Source: Notospermus geniculatus
Lineage: Eukaryota > Nemertea > Pilidiophora > Heteronemertea > Lineidae
Reading direction: 5' to 3'
Assembly (NCBI GenBank): GCA_002633025.1
Contig: NMRB01000726.1
Span: forward strand, 124,001 to 188,000
DNA: 64,000 nt
Below, piece by piece: positions 11,021 to 21,299 of this stretch. The notes beneath the pieces are model-generated. The model did no database searches. It was given only the letters and a program-made list of their open reading frames with translations, and was not told the DNA's origin. Within the stretch, counting starts at the first letter, position 1; each line of letters begins with the position of its first letter. A program made the position numbers and the translations under genes.

Positions 11021-11495
11021 TTAGAGAACTGGCAGTCAGGTATGCACAAGGGTTTACTATCACATTTTTTAGTGAATTGACCGTCAGACAAACATTTCAA
11101 TCCTCAAACATAAGAACACCAATTTTTTTTGTTCACAAGATTAAAACACTGAACATACAGCACATTGCACAACCACGCAAGCAATTTCTTTAGACCAACC
11201 TTAAATAAAGGACCGAAATAAAACTTTATTCAAATACCTTTAGAAGCTTCAGAAATAAGATTTGGTGACCCTTAGTTCTGACAAGTTTTGCACACATTCA
11301 AATTCAATGGGGGGTCAACGGTAATCCTAAGCCACAGTAATTAGACCCTCTTTTGAAATGTCCTTTACGTCATATCAAAACTTGCTTTTTGATCGATAAG
11401 TATAGGATGAAAGATATTCCAAGGGGGCACAATCAGAAGTTTTTGCCTGATCAGCTAGCTGGATCAGTTTCTCAGTCGCCAACAAGGTATGAATT

Positions 11496-11785
11496 CCAGA
11501 ATTCCAGCCAGTTGCTGTCAGGCATAAAAGGACAACTTTCTGTCTTGCATCTTTAAAGGTTATGCAAAGTGACTCGAAATCTCGAACTTTTGACGTAAAA
11601 AATCGGACTAACTGCACACAAAATTGAGAAAAAAAGTCTTGGGGCTCCTTGGGAAGCACCAGAGGAAGGGCCTGTGAGCCTTATTTTCTCAATTTTGTGT
11701 GCAGTTAGTCAGATTTCTTGCGTCAAAAATTCGAGATTTCGAGCCACTTTTAACCATGCCAGACACCAAGTGGCTGGAATTCTGG
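11496..11785. repeat. Foldback element in unit 2
   Basis: Copy of 7779-8084, with the same outer arms CCAGAATTCCAGCC and GGCTGGAATTCTGG and small indels. Confidence 0.7.
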
Positions 11786-12507
11786 ACAAAAGATACTCTT
11801 CAAGTCGTCCCCCCCCCCAACCTGACCAGGGATTCTAAAGTTATGCCCCTTTTTCCCATAAATCTGGGAAGAAATTAGGAAAATTTGAGTTCTGTTGCTG
11901 TGCAACACAACCACGTGTGCCTTTTGATCCTTCGTGCACCACCAGCAGGTGTTACTGTAGGCCTACTCCACGAATGATCCACAGATTCCAAAAACCCTTG
12001 TTTTTGCCTAAATATAAGTTACCAAATGTCAACTTCTTACCATTTCATAGACGATCACAGAATCCAAAATTTGATGTAACTTGAGCAAACTGTAGTGTAA
12101 AGATTTGAAATAGCCAGAAATTTGCACCAATTCCAAGAGTGGTTCGAACAGTTCGGTATCCAAATTCAAAATGTCCGTAAACACATACACAGGTTTCCCT
12201 CCAACAAACCCAATGGTCACACACAATGAGAAGAAAACTAATTGTATTAGGTTTACTTACCCCATTCATTCATGGCCCAGGCATTCAAAAGAAAAACAGT
12301 CACCTATGGAATAAAAGGGAAAGGTAATTAGCCATGCAAATGAGACCTTGGAGCAATGAACTCCTAAGAGGCTTAACAAAATACCTGGCCTAGGTCCACA
12401 GGCCATTGTCTGAGAATCAAAAGAACAAATAAGCCAGAGTGCTGTTGTACCCCTTCCATTCATCCATACCTTCCTTGATTAATCTATTCACCTAACATGG
12501 TAAATGT

Positions 12508-13030
12508 TTGGTCCCCAGGGTGTGTTCAGAACAAGGGCCTCAATGCCCTGTGATGGTGATCTAGAGCTGAAACCTCACCCCAGCTCCTCAACTGACTGAA
12601 GAGGCTGTCCCCAGAGTGGCGCAGTGGGACCTGTCACCTCTGAGGTTCCGGGATCCATCCCCGGACAGACCCCATCTTCAAGCACTCCAGTTTCCACCAA
12701 CTTTACAATAATCTGGAGCGGAAACCTCACCCCTGCTCCTCAACCGACTGAAGAGGCTGTCCCCAGAGTGGCGCAATGGGACCTACTACCTCTGAGGTTC
12801 CAGGATCCATCCCCGGACAGACCCCATCTTCAAGCAGATCCTCTGCAAGCACTCCAGTTTCCTACAACTTTACAATAGTCTGGAGCGGAAACCTCACCCC
12901 AGCTCCTCAACTGAACTGCCTGTCTCCACAGTCGCACAGCGGGACCTGTCACCTCTGAGGTTCCACGATCAACTCCAATTTGGACCTATTCTTCAAGCAG
13001 ATCCTCTGCAAGAACTCCAGTTTCCTCCAA
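12508..13030. repeat. Expanded tandem monomers with tRNA-like core, unit 2
   Basis: The CCCAGAGTGGCGCA landmark recurs at about 12610 and 12761, and a diverged form near 12924, giving spacings of about 150 and 163. GAGGTTCCRGGATCCATCCC follows in the first two. Unit 1 has only two monomers, so copy number and monomer form changed after the duplication. Confidence 0.65.
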
Positions 13031-13040
13031 CTTTACAATA

Positions 13041-13244
13041 GAGGCTTTGCATATGACGTCACAAAACCGCCACGCTGGAGTACACATGCTGCAGAGGCGC
13101 AGCGAAATGAGCCGTGCATGCCCCATGACATTACGTCAAACAATGGTGTGGCGCACTTCACGCAAGTCACGTCACTGTCAGCTCACACCTCTGCGCCCTG
13201 TGTACTCCAGAATGGCCGCCAAGATGACGTCACTGCAAAGCCTC
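13041..13244. mobile_element. MITE, GAGGCTTTGCA ends, TA duplication, full-length fold-back
   Basis: Ends GAGGCTTTGCATATGACGTC and GACGTCACTGCAAAGCCTC are inverted, flanked by TA (13039-13040, 13245-13246), and pairing continues almost to the centre. It is absent from unit 1. TGACGTCA-type CRE motifs lie near both ends. Confidence 0.85.
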
Positions 13245-13566
13245 TAAAATCCCCCCCAACATTGGCCTTTGTTTTAAGGAGCAGTGGGAGGCCTTATATC
13301 CCCCAATCTCTTGACAAAGAGAACTGCCCTCCCAATGTTTGCTCATTAGGAGGATGAACCAGTAGGTGTTAAAGACTTCCTGCCACCAACTGAGAGGGAG
13401 GGTTGGGTTCCTGAGCAATACTGTATAGGCCCTTCATCCATACAGGTGGTTTCACTGAGGTGGATTTTCCTAAGATATTTCCTCATGTGATTGCTTTCAG
13501 TGCTTTGGTGCACCACAGAGTTCCATCAGGAGGAAGGCATCACGAGCTCACCTTGGAGACACAGTA

Positions 13567-14031
13567 ATAGTAGTGTCCCACTGGCGACTTTTGCCCACGA
13601 CAGGGGGTGAACCTTCGGTCTGCGATATTCCCTCGACAAGCTGCGACATAGCATTCATAGTGTTTCGCATGGGAGAAATTCGAACATACACAGTCATTGA
13701 TTGGTCAGGAGCTTCGTAGCCATTTGCATGTTGGCGTCCCCAATCCGTAGGTTATTCGTACCTTGTCGAACACTGTCGAAGCTTACCGCCAACGTGAGTG
13801 GTTGCTGATTGGACGAACACTTGCAGGCGTAGACGAAGTTAGTCATGGGTGGCCGTAGATACTCGTAGTTTCTTCGCACATTACTTGTAAATTTTGCAAA
13901 ATTTTTTGCGAGTGAGAGAATAATTGGAAACATCACATGTAGACGACAGTCTAAGAACTTTTACGAGGAGGTCCTATTTTTTTCATTCGTCTCTTGTCGC
14001 AGGCAAAAATTTGCCAGTGGGACACTACTAT
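13567..14031. mobile_element. MITE, ATAGTAGTGTCCCACTGGC ends
   Basis: ATAGTAGTGTCCCACTGGC and GCCAGTGGGACACTACTAT are perfect inverted ends flanked by TA (13565-13566, 14032-14033). The symmetry extends into the flanks, so the exact target duplication is ambiguous. It is missing from unit 1, where the corresponding region holds a different insertion near 9800-9930. Confidence 0.8.
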
Positions 14032-14728
14032 TACCCAACTTGTAAGCAACCTAGGGCCTTTTGCTGGGGCAGAGACAATCGTAATCAATGGTTCATAAGA
14101 AGGAAGCTGGATGGATTGGTGTGTCAAAATCTGATTCCGTCAGAACTCCCAACGAGTGAACGAAAGTATCAGAAATCACGTTAAATATCGAATACCCGCA
14201 GAGATCACAACATTGCCAGGTAGACGCATAATGATTACCCACAATGCACCCATCGCTAAGTCACAAGATAACGTACCGCTCATTAGAGGCGAAAGTTTTT
14301 GAAATTGTTTACTGAAACCAAGCGTGGAGCTTTAGTTTGTCGGTGGATACGGGATACATGCCGGGGCTGAAATTTTACACCTCGATGTTTGGGGCGATCT
14401 TCAGTGATTTACCTGAGGTATGTTGTAGGTAATTAACACAGTTAACCTGTGATGTGATTTACGTCTACGCTCAGCCATAATCCAGCAGAAATAACTCCGA
14501 CGCTTCATCCGTATTCTTGCGGCTGAAGATGCTGGCGTGGTGGCGTTTCAGTGAAAATCAGCACATGGATCCTACACAATTTGTCAAGATGGATGATGGA
14601 TTTTAGGTACATTTTAGTTTATCTGTAACCTGGGGTGATGAGTTTCCAGAATGTCCCGGTTAGGCCAACAATGTTTTGCGTGGATTTTGCCATTTTTGAA
14701 GCCTTCTCAAATTAAATAGGTGAACCCT

Positions 14729-14901
14729 AAAGCCAGGCGTACATCACACTTGCGACTGGAAGCAACTGATCTGATCAGTCGCAGGTGATGTACGCACTGC
14801 GCACACATCGCAAATTCAGCAACTTAGCAAAACTAGGAGGATCCAATCAGTCGTCATGTCCTGACTGTGTACATCGCACTTGCGACTGGCGGCAACTCAG
14901 G
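14729..14901. mobile_element. Composite fragment of the AGCC-TACATCG MITE family, unit 2
   Basis: Copy of 10560-10734 with a few substitutions and a short deletion. It has the same two same-orientation end-like segments. Confidence 0.5.
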
Positions 14902-15288
14902 TAACATCCGGGGCGTTGAGACTCAACGAGACTAGGTTTCATTTAGAAAACTGGCAGTCAGGTATGTACAAGGGTTTACTATCACATTTTTTAGTGAATT
15001 GACCGTCCCCAGGCAAACATTTCAATCCTCAAACATGAGAACACCACTTTTTTGTTCACAAGATTAAAACACTGAACATACAGCACATTGCACAACCACC
15101 AAGCAATTTCTATAGACCAACCTTAAATAAAGGACCGAAATAAAACTTTATTCAAATACCTTTAGAAGCTTTAGAAATAAGATTTGGTGACCCTTTGTTC
15201 TGACAAGTTTTGCACACATTCAAATTCAATGGGGGGTCAACGGTAATCCTAAGCCACAGTAATTAGACCCTCTTTTGAAATGTCCTTT

Positions 15289-15741
15289 CTTTGGTGAGGT
15301 AAACAAAACAATGGCATGGTGACAAACAAGGGACAAAATCACCAAACGATTAACAACCCCTTTTGATGACCTTTATGCAAATGAGCATAATTACACCATT
15401 TTACAAACTTTATGTCAGAAAGGATTTGACAAGGACCGTGATTAGGAAATCTTAAACAACAACTTGGTGTGATGCTCCAATTTTCATTCAGTGCTTCAGG
15501 GTCTATTGAACTTTTAACACAGAAAAGGCCCAATTTTAAGGTTAATCACCCTCTCCTTGAGGATAACTGACTTGGCATGGGAAACTATAGAAAAAGTTTT
15601 TTTCTAATAGTGGATGGCTCTATTATGAGCCTCTCGAAATTGGGACACTGGAGGGTTTAGGCTGCTCCAGTTGTGAAGGGGGCCAGGAGTACCTAAATCC
15701 CTATTCTTGCAGGATACACAGGACCAAAGAAACGGCACATG
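15289..15741. other. Gene-free stretch
   Basis: No gene, paired ends or tandem repeat is seen. All frames are short. Confidence 0.35.
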
Positions 15742-15847
15742 TAGGGTAAAAGTGGAACAATTCTAGCCCCTGAGTGTTAAAATGGCATGGAGATGTATAC
15801 TCGGGGCTAGAATTGTACCAGGGCAAGAATTGTACCACTTCACCCTA
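15742..15847. mobile_element. Small hairpin element TAGGGTAAAAGTGG
   Basis: TAGGGTAAAAGTGGAACAAT pairs with AATTGTACCACTTCACCCTA, and an inner pair CTAGCCCC / GGGGCTAG also folds. The motif CTTCACCCTACAG recurs just before the next MITE at about 15892. It is probably a short MITE, with ends approximate. Confidence 0.6.
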
Positions 15848-15901
15848 CAGATAAATATCAAGAAGTCAACTTCCAGAATCTTAATTTATTACTTCACCCT
15901 A

Positions 15902-16085
15902 CAGGGTGGCCCAGAAAAAGTTTCCCAATTTTTTCAAATGGATGTCAACACGCTTTGAACTGGTCCTGACGGTGGGTTGTCGAATGCACTTGCCACTGAA
16001 GCACAGGAAACATCGTGCAGCGTTGGTCAGCGCCCAGCTTCCTTGTCCACTCATTTGGCTGGGGAACTTTTTCTGGGCCACCCTG
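15902..16085. mobile_element. MITE, CAGGGTGGCCCAGAAAAAG ends, TA duplication
   Basis: CAGGGTGGCCCAGAAAAAGT and ACTTTTTCTGGGCCACCCTG (right end) are inverted and flanked by TA (15900-15901, 16086-16087). The related element at 24286-24373 shares the CAGGGTGGSCCAGARAAAG end. The TA target and CAGG ends suggest a mariner-like family. The two 60-codon open frames here are simply the arms read from each strand. Confidence 0.85.
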
Positions 16086-16107
16086 TAGACTAAAGTGCAC
16101 TGCCGAA

Positions 16108-16250
16108 CAGGGTCTCTGCCAGAAATATTTTTGAGGGTACTAATTTCTTCAAAATCAGCAAAAACCTCACGAAATTAAAGAAAATGGTCCTCTTCTGTTC
16201 CTTTGAGGGTACCAGCATAGTACCCTTAGTACCCTCTGGCAGAAACACTG
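16108..16250. mobile_element. Dispersed element, copy 1 (CAGTGTTTCTGCCAG type)
   Basis: ACAGGGTCTCTGCCAG through CTGGCAGAAACACTG matches 51838-51987 in reverse orientation over nearly its full length. The ends are loosely inverted and resemble the CAGTGTTCTCGCCAG ends of 63619-63838. Confidence 0.65.
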
Positions 16251-16522
16251 CCAAAGAACAGATGTCAGAAGCAACTTCTCTGCTATGACTTGAGTACAAC
16301 ATCACCAGGTGAAAAGTCACAGCTCCCATCCACAACTTCAACGAGACATTTTGCCACGGGCCAACTGTGGTATACAGAATTAATACCATCAGAGTGGTTC
16401 ATTACTTCAAATTAGCAGAGCAGAAAAACAGTAGCCACGACAAACTGAGGTGAGACATGGTGGCCATTAAGAAAACAGGAAAAGTTGTTTTTCACACTTC
16501 CAACTCGATTGCCAGTCAAAGT

Positions 16523-16600
16523 GGGGTAGTGGAAATGTTAGTGTCTGTCACCTGTGAGGTTATTGGTTCGTCTGGCAAGGGAAGTGAACTACATGTAAGA
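16523..16600 (+). mobile_element. Possible tRNA-derived SINE head, decayed
   Basis: GGGGTAGTGG followed about 40 bases later by GGTTCGTCTGG resembles spaced A and B boxes, with CTGTCACCTGTGAGG between them as in the tandem monomers of the 8.8 and 12.6 kb arrays. No tail is visible. TACATGTA lies at 16590-16597. Confidence 0.3.
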
Positions 16601-16603
16601 CAT

Positions 16604-16716
16604 CAGGACCCATATTCATAAAACTACTTAAGTCTAAGTGTGACACTTATCCTTTGTTCAGCACAAAAGATAAGTATCACACTTTGACTTAAGTAGGTTT
16701 GTGAATATGGACCCTG
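16604..16716. mobile_element. Short MITE, CAGGACCCATATTCATAAA ends
   Basis: Second copy of the element nested at 4871-4983, with the same length class and closely similar sequence. It has no clear target duplication. Confidence 0.75.
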
Positions 16717-16787
16717 GTCTTAAGGCCGGTTATACATTTGGCAACGAATGAAGAAGTACGGTGATTGGATGATCAACGATAAAGGTA

Positions 16788-16954
16788 CAGGATCAAGGTG
16801 CAGGATCAAGCATCAAGGAGCAGGATCAAGCATCAAGGAGCAGGATCAAGCATCAAGGTGCAGGATCAAGCATCAAGGAGCAGGATCAAGCATCAAGGAG
16901 CAGGATCAAGAATCGAGGTGCAGGATCAAAGATCAAGGTGCAGGATCAAGAATC
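16788..16954. repeat. 20-bp tandem repeat
   Basis: About eight copies of CAGGATCAAGCATCAAGGAG with few variants. The array ends at an ambiguous base (N, 16955) directly next to a second tandem repeat, so the true length may be unresolved. Confidence 0.9.
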
Positions 16955-16955
16955 N

Positions 16956-17272
16956 GTACAGGATATCATGAGGTGATGTCATTGCCTTTTCGGTTGCCAT
17001 ATTTTTAACATCTTACGGAAATAATGAAAGCTCTTCCGTGTGGAGTCGATGCAGCAAGCACACTTTTTTGCCCTTATACAGTGTACAGGATATCATGAGG
17101 TGATGTCATTGCCTTTTCGGTTGCCATATTTTTAACATCTTACGGAAATAATGAAAGCTCTTCCGTGTGGAGTCGATGCAGCAAGCACACTTTTTTGCCC
17201 TTATACAGTGTACAGGATATCATGAGGTGATGTCATTGCCTTTTCGGTTGCCATATTTTTAATATCTTACGA
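16956..17272. repeat. 127-bp tandem repeat, 2.5 copies
   Basis: GTACAGGATATCATGAGGTG starts at 16956, 17083 and 17210, a spacing of exactly 127. The two complete copies look identical and the third diverges after about 60 bases. The adjoining single N suggests an assembly join, so copy number is uncertain. Confidence 0.9.
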
Positions 17273-19888
17273 AACTAATGCTCACAGTGCCGCCTATCAG
17301 GTTGCAGGTTCGCGATTGATGAACTTGAGACAATTTGATTTCAATCCAGGTATAAATAAAGAGAACGATGTATCTATGATTTCTTTTTTTTTATATCCCA
17401 CAATCATTCCCTGTACCTAAAAACATCAAACCATGCAGTGTCATCACTTTGATTTCATATCATATTACTTTGTATTTCAGTAGTCCAACAGGTAGGGTGA
17501 TTGTTTGGAATAAGTGGATATCTGTTGACAATTATGAAAATGATTTTGACGTTTGGAGGAGAACCACCTCGGGGCTAATATTAAACGATAATGGTACATC
17601 AGATGATATTCTAATGACATGATTTAAGCATTAAAGGCTTCTACCCACCAGAAAAATTTTGTGGCCAGTCAAAAGGGGGTGTTCATTTTAGGGTCGATTG
17701 TACAATATAAATCTAAGAATTCCATTACCCTGGCCTCTTTCTTGCTTATGTCATACTCCCCGCATGCCTGACTGCACAAGCCTCTACAGGACAGCCTACT
17801 CAGGCCAAAAATATGGTTCTTGGGATTTGGTACAATTCACCCTTAAGTGAACAGCTCCTTTTAACTTTTTTTCATAATTGGCTGGAATCATTAGTCTACT
17901 TGACAACAATACCTGATTAGAAATAAAATCAATACAATACAACAATACGGCTCTTTGTTTAACACCTGCCTGGAGCAGAGTCCTTAAAGAGTACATGTAA
18001 ATGAGGTATCAGGTGTGAAAGGAATCGTAGTCCTAGGAATGCAAGTCCAAGTTGCAATATTCTCACAGTGGTCTTGTAAGGTTATATATGAATGGTCAGG
18101 TTTCCATAGCCAAATATCCGAATCCTGTTGAACTACTGAACCTGGACTTAGATACCAGGGGGATTTAGGTCTGTATGCTTCGGTTGGATTTTAGGCTAGT
18201 ATAGCTGAAGTTAGACTTTCTCTTTGCTTGAAGCATTGAGAAAAGTCAGATTTGAATGAAAGTGTGGCTGAAGTCCGACCCGTGCATACGGCCGTTAGAT
18301 TCCTGTCACGGCACCAGCTGCGTGTGGAGACTGGCCGAGTCATTTCAACTGTATTTTACAGCGTCTGACCAAAATTCGTATATCTGACCAAAATTCACTA
18401 AAAAACTTGTAAATTTGATTATCAATATGCTGCAAAAATGATGAGAAAAACTCTTCAAATGATTGGTTCAGTTTCTTGAATTAATTCCTCCATTTTGGAT
18501 CCGAATCTAATTTTCAATGATACTACCTTGGCGAGACCAACGACATTCAATCAAATCACACAATTTGTCTCCCGTTGGAGAGTTTTTATTGAATCAAAAA
18601 TATTCAGTCGTCTGCCTTGCATAACCTAATGTGACAAATATTACGAAAGAGAGAACCCGGATTGGTGCATTTTCATCAGCCAGTACGTCATGGCCGACGG
18701 CTCGACGCTCATTCGAGTCCATTATTGCACGAGTAATCCCGATCGGCCGCAAGCGATTGTTTGACGATATTAAGAGTGAGCGCAGGTCATGTGATCGATG
18801 GACAGCCATTGTTTTATTTTGTCGAGAGGTGATTTAGCTGCCGAGTTAAGCCTCTTAGTCTTCACCCTTTCCTTTGTGTTTCCGTAGAGAAGGGCATAAT
18901 CATACCAACCACCAGGAGATAGTATTACGTCCCAATAGATCCCAATTCTCAACTGGGAAATGCCCTAGGGATGTATGTGGAGAAAAAAAATCATGCACAG
19001 CAGGGGTGTATCAAGGACTTTGAAAAAGGGGGACGGGTTAAGTGCAACAAGAGGCCCATGGGCCTGGCGCTCAGCTGATATTCTAGGCCTATGTTTGAGA
19101 TAAGGCAAGTACATGATGTAAGGGTTACCGCAGTGTTGGAGGATGGGTAGTGGGTGATGTCACATTTTATTCACCGAATGTGCATGGTTGGATAAGTTAT
19201 TTGATCGATTCGATGGATTTTTTCAATTTTTTCGGGAGATTCAAAGGTCAGTTGGAAAGTGCATGAAAATCATCAATGAAAAAAATCCACGGGACACCCC
19301 CACCCCAACTGCCACTGGAGATCCTAATTAACATCTCTGTAGCCAATACCCCAACCTTTGAAATACTATCCCTCTCTGGAACACGCTCTTGTCATAACTT
19401 TAACTCATCTGCCCCCAGGTTTGAGCAGACGGTATCTTCTGCTGACGTTTAATCTAAAAGTCTTGGAAATGAACCAGAAAAAATTTGAAGAATAAACAAT
19501 CTTCAGATGGTTCACAGGAACAACCTTTCTTCAAATAATTTCCCATCAATACCGTAGGATGTGAGAAAAGGTCATGGGGGTTTAAGATCAAATTCGCCAT
19601 TTGGGATCCCTGTCAAGTTATGTTTCTGAAACTTGGAGGGATGAATGAAGGGCAATAGACATTATTTTTGATAACATAAATGACTAATTAGCTCTTTTGT
19701 TTTATCTTTGAGGCCAAATTACTCCTAGAATCTGGCCATTTCGTGGGCTGATTTTTTCACCTCCTATTAGCGTTGACTGTCTGCTACATATATCAAAAAG
19801 AAAAACATTTGATTTTCATTGGTAAGTCCTAAAAAATGCTTCATTTGATAACTCACTTTTCCTTAAGTTGTGTTTTGCTTAACACTCA
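17273..19888. other. Gene-free stretch
   Basis: Mostly single-copy. A weak inverted pair (GGTCTGTATGC near 18170 and GCATACGGCC near 18287) may be an old MITE. The 18001-18130 segment resembles parts of 55555-55665 and 53585-53660. A perfect 14-bp palindrome lies at 19052-19065. No gene is recognised. Confidence 0.35.
19052..19065. repeat. Palindrome AGGCCCATGGGCCT in a repeat-like context
   Basis: AACAAGAGGCCCATGGGCCT (19046-19065) contains a 14-bp perfect palindrome. From memory, this phrase is common in dispersed repeats of marine invertebrates. No second copy is in the window, so this is only a hint. Confidence 0.3.
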
Positions 19889-20589
19889 NNNNNNNNNNNN
19901 NNNNNNNNNNNNNNNNNNNNNNNNNNNNNNNNNNNNNNNNNNNNNNNNNNNNNNNNNNNNNNNNNNNNNNNNNNNNNNNNNNNNNNNNNNNNNNNNNNNN
20001 NNNNNNNNNNNNNNNNNNNNNNNNNNNNNNNNNNNNNNNNNNNNNNNNNNNNNNNNNNNNNNNNNNNNNNNNNNNNNNNNNNNNNNNNNNNNNNNNNNNN
20101 NNNNNNNNNNNNNNNNNNNNNNNNNNNNNNNNNNNNNNNNNNNNNNNNNNNNNNNNNNNNNNNNNNNNNNNNNNNNNNNNNNNNNNNNNNNNNNNNNNNN
20201 NNNNNNNNNNNNNNNNNNNNNNNNNNNNNNNNNNNNNNNNNNNNNNNNNNNNNNNNNNNNNNNNNNNNNNNNNNNNNNNNNNNNNNNNNNNNNNNNNNNN
20301 NNNNNNNNNNNNNNNNNNNNNNNNNNNNNNNNNNNNNNNNNNNNNNNNNNNNNNNNNNNNNNNNNNNNNNNNNNNNNNNNNNNNNNNNNNNNNNNNNNNN
20401 NNNNNNNNNNNNNNNNNNNNNNNNNNNNNNNNNNNNNNNNNNNNNNNNNNNNNNNNNNNNNNNNNNNNNNNNNNNNNNNNNNNNNNNNNNNNNNNNNNNN
20501 NNNNNNNNNNNNNNNNNNNNNNNNNNNNNNNNNNNNNNNNNNNNNNNNNNNNNNNNNNNNNNNNNNNNNNNNNNNNNNNNNNNNNNNNN
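19889..20589. other. Assembly gap (701 N)
   Basis: An unbroken run of N. Nothing can be said about its content, and open frames through it are meaningless. Confidence 0.99.
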
Positions 20590-21016
20590 TGCGAATGTAA
20601 CTAGTTCCTGACTCATCGAGGGGATAAAAACGGTTCAATGGGAAATGTACCCGAGAAAACAATGGCGGGATTAGAGCTGGATTAGATATGAGACGACCAC
20701 CTTCTCCTCTGCAGCTAGCTACCAACAAAATGATACACAGGTTTTTTGAGTACTTCACGTTTTTTGCCCGTGATTAATAAGCGAAGTGGTCTAAGGCGTT
20801 TCTAACATGTTAGGCATTTACAGCTGCATTATCTTGTCTGCTGATGAAGTAAATGATAAAACACAGACCCCTGTTTTGCTGGATGCTGAATTCTGGGTGC
20901 AGGTAGGGTTACAATGACATGTTGATTAGAAGTGCCACAATGCCAGTGACAAGTAGATAGACAGAACTATGAATTGATGCCAGTGTTGTTTGGGTACTCC
21001 TCCAGGACTGATTTGG
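20590..21016. other. Gene-free stretch
   Basis: Short single-copy sequence between the gap and a MITE. No gene is recognised. Confidence 0.35.
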
Positions 21017-21299
21017 CAGTGCGCTGCACAACTGACCGACCTTCCGTGACGCTTCTCACCTGAGTACCACAAGCAGCATCATGCACATACCATCCTCGTA
21101 TTTTCCGTGGATGTCGCATGCCGCCATGGAAGGTACGCAATGAAGACGTTATGTCATTCACCCGTGGTGCGCGAAGACATCACGCACAAGAGGCGCGTGA
21201 CGTTCTGATACCATACACAATGAATTGAAGTGTACGGTACTTTGCGTGACGTACGCGAAAGGTACGCGGATAAAGGTAGGTCAATTGTGCAACGTACTG
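21017..21299. mobile_element. MITE, CAGTACNTTGCACAATTGACC family, copy 1
   Basis: The right end GGTCAATTGTGCAACGTACTG with TA at 21300-21301 is clear. The left end (CAGTGCGCTGCACAACTGAC) is diverged. The interior is CpG-rich with ACGTCA motifs and matches the copies at 35245, 41721 and 42001. CA...TG ends and a TA target suggest a Tc1/mariner-type non-autonomous element. Confidence 0.8.

Larger units (their letters stand above)
7651..11366. repeat. Tandem duplication, unit 1 (3.7 kb)
   Basis: The unit begins CGTCATATCAAAACTTGC and ends GAAATGTCCTTT. The same start recurs at 11368 and the same end at 15288. Long stretches are almost identical between units, so the duplication is recent relative to most repeats here. 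This unit alone carries the MITE at 10775-11020. It lacks those at 13041-13244 and 13567-14031. No intact gene is recognised inside. Confidence 0.92.
11367..15288. repeat. Tandem duplication, unit 2 (3.9 kb)
   Basis: Direct copy of 7651-11366. It is longer because of MITEs at 13041-13244 and 13567-14031 and extra tandem monomers at 12508-13030, partly offset by lacking the MITE found at 10775-11020. It also carries a roughly 20-bp insertion near 14115 relative to unit 1. Confidence 0.92.

Noticed and set aside
12624-12958. Proline/serine-rich repeated peptides in the tandem array
   Set aside because: Monomer spacings (about 150, 163, 187) do not keep a common reading frame, and several frames are open at once. 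This is repeat composition, not a gene.
16748-17008. 86-codon frame through the 20-bp repeat
   Set aside because: A tandem repeat without stops, interrupted by an N.
19836-20758. Four frames of 244-290 codons on both strands
   Set aside because: They consist almost entirely of the N gap.
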